Shown in pieces: positions 60,245 through 64,000 of a DNA stretch of 64,000 nucleotides. The DNA is from Pyrus communis (taxonomy: Eukaryota; Streptophyta; Magnoliopsida; Rosales; Rosaceae). The notes beneath the pieces are model-generated. The model ran no database searches. It had not been told where the DNA came from and was given only the letters and a program-made list of their open reading frames with translations. The stretch spans positions 19,052,088 to 19,116,087 of the forward strand of contig NC_084811.1 in assembly GCF_963583255.1 (NCBI RefSeq), given 5' to 3'. Positions within the stretch are counted from its first letter, which is position 1. Each line of letters opens with the position of its first letter. The translations under genes and the position numbers were made by a program.

Positions 60245-60565
60245 TGGGCTGATGGCATATATGTAATTTTGTTGAAATTAAAGTATACAAACCAATTCTA
60301 CTAAAACATATACAAACTGGTTCTACTAAAAAAGTATACAAACTAATTCTACACATAGTTGAAATTGCTCATGCAGAAATAGTGGAAGAGAGGTTATGTT
60401 GATTGCATGTTTGTAATTTTGTTGAAATTAAAATATACAAACTAATTCTACTGAAAAAAATATATACAAATTGGTTCTACTAAAAAATGTACAAAACTAA
60501 TCCTGGTCCTGCAAAAATGGTGGTGGTGGGGTTAGGGGTTAATGGCATGTATGTAATTTTGTTAA
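60245..60565. repeat. Two copies of a roughly 150-bp unit
   Basis: The unit with tgatggcatatatgtaattt, tgttgaaattaaagtataca, aactaattctac and ggttctactaaaaaa occurs at about 60249-60390 and again at about 60398-60540 with differences; a third start is at 60541. It continues the neighbouring array but has another unit. From 60570 to 61369 nothing is assigned; gtgcccgtgcgttgctgcgg (60709-60728) is a short hairpin-like sequence. Confidence 0.65.
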
Positions 60566-61369
60566 AATCGCTCAGGATGAGCTTTGTTAACTAATGGATC
60601 AATCAGGTGTGTAGGATGAAATTTTCAAAAATTGGCTTCCTTTTTAAAAGTTCTCTTCATGAAATAATTAAAAACTAGTGAAATTCTAGGTAATATTAGC
60701 AATAGTGCCCGTGCGTTGCTGCGGGTCTTAAAACTACTGGATGTAAAAGAAGAAAACAGGCAGTACAAACTTGTAAAGGATAGTTTGTAATTAACAGATT
60801 TTTAGTATGTTCATGCTCTTTAAACATAGAAAATAGAATAAGAAAAAGAAGCAGAGTGTTGACAGAAAGTGGTAAACTAGAATTTCAACACTGTCGACTA
60901 TTACAAATATACAAATTAACAAAATGCAAATCAAAACTAACCAATTCAATTAGATAAAACTGCAGATTTCATAGGTATTTGTTAAGGTGTAAGCTTAAGG
61001 CATTAAATTTATGCAAACACGTTAAGTATGTGCGTAATCTATCATAAATCAAATGTAAACAAAATATGAAAAAATAAATAGGTAAATATGCTTTAAAATC
61101 AGTTCACAAAAAAGGGAATTAACATGCCATCACAACTTTTCAAACCGCTATTTTATTTATTAGGTCTCACCTTCAAGTGTTCTAAAATCGTGGAAGGTGT
61201 TGCATATGTCCTTTACTTTGCAAAAATGAAATGTGCAAAACAAACAGCCAAATGAAACCTATAATCATAAATTTTAAAAGCATCAGAACCATAATAACTT
61301 GTTGTTTCATACACCTTAATTCCCTTAAGGAAATAACCTTAATTCTCTTGGTTCGGGTTATGTGCGAGA

Positions 61370-61534
61370 GCTCTGAAAGGTGAGAGCATAGGTGAAGGGA
61401 AAGGAGGGCAGTTTTAGGTTATTCAATATTTCATTAAACGTACACTGTTCACCCGTGTGTTTTGAAAATAAGCTGTTTTTGGAAGCTGCTATTGGCAGCT
61501 TCTTGTCAGCTTCAGGTTTTGGGCTTTTTTTCAC
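61370..61534. mobile_element. Remnant of the Harbinger family found at 33204-39389
   Basis: Sequence with gaaaggagggcagttttagg, cactgtt...ttttgaaaataagc, ttggaagctgc, gcagcttcttg and ttttgggctttttttcac parallels 39145-39280 of the Harbinger right end (aggagggggcagttttggta, aataagcggcttctggaagc, gcagcttccgctttttggct). The terminal 100 bases and TIR are missing because a gypsy LTR starts at 61535. Non-coding. Confidence 0.75.
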
Positions 61535-63628
61535 TGATGCAAAATATATTAAGCACACAAATTAAACCCTCTTCTGACAATTGTAGCAAAGTATGTAAGT
61601 AGGGATCGTTCAAAACCGGGGATTAGGAGGGATTGCTAAACTCTTGAAAACTGACCTAAGAAGTCCAAAACAAAGTTAAAAACACTAATTTGGACTCAAA
61701 GAATGAAAAACCAAAGTTAAAACACTAAAACAAAACAAAAACTCAAAACAGCAACTAGAAGACTCAAAACTGCCTAAAAACCACTTTCTGGGCAGTTTTG
61801 AGCACCTACACTAACTTGGACGAAATTGGTTGAAAACATGACTCAAAACACTTAAAAACATGAACCAAAACAATTTCTAACTAAATTGAGACTTCAAAGT
61901 AAAGGGGGATTTGATTTGGACGAAATTAAAGTTGAGAAAACAGATTGCAAAGTAAAACTGATCTTGAAACGTTTTTGGGGTTTTTAATGGATGATGGACT
62001 AGTTAGGGGTTCTTTCTCCACACATGACAAGTATGCAAATGACTCGATTTCCAGTTATTCCTTCATAGAATTATGAATGACAATGCCCCAAATTAACCGT
62101 GACATCACTAGTTAATTCTCAAGTTTTCCTTGTGTTATTGAATTGGATGACATCATACGACAACCCAAAGCATTCTTCAAAAGTTCCTTACATGACATCA
62201 TAATAAAGATACAATCAAAGATCATTACGTTCAATGAAAACTATAAGCATTAACAAAGCACTTGTGACTATGACATCATGACACTTATGCTAGGAATTGA
62301 ACTTAACGCGATTGTGACTAGCAATCTTCACTACTTGTGCATATAAGTGTGTGACAATTATGTGAAACAAACTTATATTCTAGCATCATATTCATGCAAG
62401 CCAATTAAGTGTCGACCCTTAATTAACAAACACAAATACGTTATTACTCGCACAGTTAAGCCAATTGCATTCACGATTCAAGAACTCATAACTGGAATTT
62501 ATCAAATCAACTTGCACACATAGTTATGGCTTCGAAATCACCCCTAACCAATAGGGGTTTAGCCACTCATGTTCATAGCAAAATGAAAGGAAAATAAATT
62601 AAACATTGAAATCATAAAACGAATTACACCTAGAATGCACCAACGACGAAGCTTGAGCATCCAAGAGTCCTTCCTTCTTTCTCCTTGCTACGGCACAAAG
62701 GTGGATGGGATGGTTGGGATGTGTTTTAGGATCAGGGATTATGGAATTGGATGGAGGATAGGCACGGCAAGGTGTAGTGTTTGGTTGGAATTGTGTTTCT
62801 AGGATTTTAGGATGTGGAGAGTGGTGTGGCTAGATGAATGGACGAAAATTGGGTGAATGAGTGATTCCCCTAGTGCCTTGCTGCAAACCCTTATTTATAG
62901 GGCTAGGAAAGGTTTTGAAACACTTAAAGGATATATGTGTGTAGCTTGGACAAGGTAGGACGGCTAGTGACAAGCTAAGAAGGCTAGGAGACAAGGTAGG
63001 ACGGCTAGGAGACAAGCTAGGACGGCTAGTGACAAGCTAGGACGGCTAGTGACAAGCTAGGACGACTAGGAGACAAGCTAGGACGGCTAGTGACAAGCTA
63101 GGACGGCTAGGAGACAAGCTAGGACGGCTAGGAGACAAGCTAGGACGGCTAGTGACAAGCTAGGACGGCTAGGAGACAAGCTAGGACGGCTAGGAGACAA
63201 GCTAGGACGGCTAGTGACAAGCTAGGACGGCTAGTGACAAGCTAGGACGGCTAGGAGACAAGCTAGGACGGCTAGGAGACAAGCTAGGACGGCTAGTGAC
63301 AAGCTAGGACGGCTTGTTCTTCCAATACAGAAATTAGGCACCATGTGTGAATAGATAAAGCCTTCTAGAAATAAGGTTTTTAGGCCCCCTTGCAGCTCCC
63401 TAACTGAATTCAAGCCTTCAAATTCGTCCATCCTCATGCCTCCATGCTTGCACTATCCAATCTTGGCCCAAAAATGCTCTAGAATGCTCCAAATTGCTTC
63501 TTTTTGCATACTTTGACACTAAAACCTGAAATTGCACGAAAATGACTTTAAACACTAAACTAACTAAGGAAAAACAACATAAATGCATGAGAACAAGCCA
63601 ATTAAGTCACATAAAAATGCTCCTATCA
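61535..63628 (-). repeat. 3' LTR of a large Ty3/gypsy element (body runs off the right edge)
   Basis: In element orientation the LTR starts TGATAGGAGCATTTTTATGT (63628 leftward) directly after the purine tract AGTGTGGGGGAATT, and ends ATATATTTTGCATCA (61535). The 2094-bp LTR holds a minisatellite near its 5' part. Both the TG...CA ends and the adjacent polypurine tract support the call. It is inserted in a Harbinger remnant. The TSD cannot be checked because the other LTR is outside the window. Confidence 0.75.
62949..63314. repeat. Minisatellite of 18 units in two length forms (20 and 21 bp)
   Basis: The units caagctaggacggctagtga (20 bp, S) and caagctaggacggctaggag plus a (21 bp, L) alternate with almost no other differences. 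The order from left is S L L S S L S L L S L L S S L L S, then a partial unit. The uniformity shows recent expansion. It lies inside the gypsy LTR. Confidence 0.95.
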
Positions 63629-64000
63629 AATTCCCCCACACTTAGCTTTTGCTAGTCCTCGAGCAAAACAAAGAAATAAAACAAGACAAAACAAACAAAC
63701 ATAATCTAAACCTTCCAACGTTTGCCTCAGGGATTTCCAATGCACATGACATGTTAAAGATTATCATTCCCACAGATTTGAGTCAATTTAACACTTAAGC
63801 ACATGCTTAATCATAGTCACTACTTACTAGTTCACAATTAACCAATTAAAACAATGTTTTGAATGTAGTAACATGCCTTAGAGAATTCCCTCAATCCTTA
63901 ATAGATTTGCACTCTATTTTCACTCAGATTTTCTAACTACACACCCTATACTAGTTATATGTGAGAGAATTGATGTAGATATAAAAACGAATGCTCACAT
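63629..64000 (-). mobile_element. 3' internal end of the same gypsy element
   Basis: Next to the LTR the minus strand reads GAGGACTAGCAAAAGCTAAG and TGTGGGGGAATT, the polypurine tract region known from Athila-like elements. Beyond it lies non-coding AT-rich sequence to the window edge. No coding part is reached. Confidence 0.6.

Noticed and set aside
59938..60356. Minus-strand ORFs with repeated Asn/Phe peptides
   Set aside because: Artefact of the tandem repeat; no start context or family.
60709..60728. gtgcccgtgcgttgctgcgg motif as a transposon end
   Set aside because: It resembles a motif common in plant genomes, but no partner terminus or TSD was found.
62830..63437. Minus-strand ORFs with LAVLACL repeats
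   Set aside because: Produced by the 20/21-bp minisatellite in an LTR.
1..64000. tRNA and rRNA genes
   Set aside because: No cloverleaf with intact A and B boxes or rRNA-like block was seen apart from the SINE; a covariance-model scan would be needed to exclude degenerate ones.

Overview
The window looks like nuclear DNA of a woody dicot. It has AT-rich intergenic sequence, spliceosomal introns, plant-type LTR retrotransposons, PIF/Harbinger transposons, a tRNA-type SINE, MITEs and nuclear genes for mitochondrial RNA processing. Several repeat families resemble those I know from Rosaceae (apple/pear group); that is a recollection, not a search result. No bacterial, phage or CRISPR features are present.

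Most of the 64 kb is transposable-element sequence, partly nested. From left to right: (1) 1-3990, a decayed PIF/Harbinger element with convergent transposase and MYB/NAM-associated remnants and alternating subterminal repeats; (2) 4137-4306, a SINE with a target-site duplication (TSD); (3) 7791-14763, a complete but dead Ty1/copia element (TSD AATAG) whose 5' LTR carries a 168-bp TG...CA insertion; (4) 16113-18799, an LTR plus antisense-ORF remnant of a Ty3/gypsy element; (5) 18800-19961, a copia deletion derivative; (6) 21831-32529, a 10.7-kb Tat-like Ty3/gypsy element on the minus strand (TSD GTTAT) with dual RNase H, an antisense ORF and two minisatellites; (7) 33204-39389, a PIF/Harbinger element with TIRs, TSD TAA, open spliced transposase and MYB-like genes, and a captured fragment of a host HAD-hydrolase gene; (8) 40892-43270, a PPR pseudogene; (9) 44256-46556, the one intact host gene seen, a nuclear-encoded mitochondrial group II intron maturase (nMAT3-like); (10) 47985-48330, a LINE-type RNase H remnant; (11) 48964-50326, a solo LTR (TSD ATCAT); (12) 52518-54860, a truncated copia gag-pol; (13) 54860-58828, a gypsy derivative with gag fused to integrase by internal deletion; (14) 59540-60560, pyrimidine tract and tandem repeats; (15) 61370-61534, a remnant of the same Harbinger family; (16) 61535-64000, a 2.1-kb gypsy LTR with an 18-unit minisatellite, its internal region running off the window.

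The host content is small: the maturase acts in splicing of mitochondrial group II introns, and the neighbouring dead PPR gene would have belonged to organelle RNA editing or processing. The points most worth a second look are the open Harbinger element with its captured HAD fragment, the antisense ORFs near the LTR of two gypsy elements, and the in-frame gag-integrase joint.
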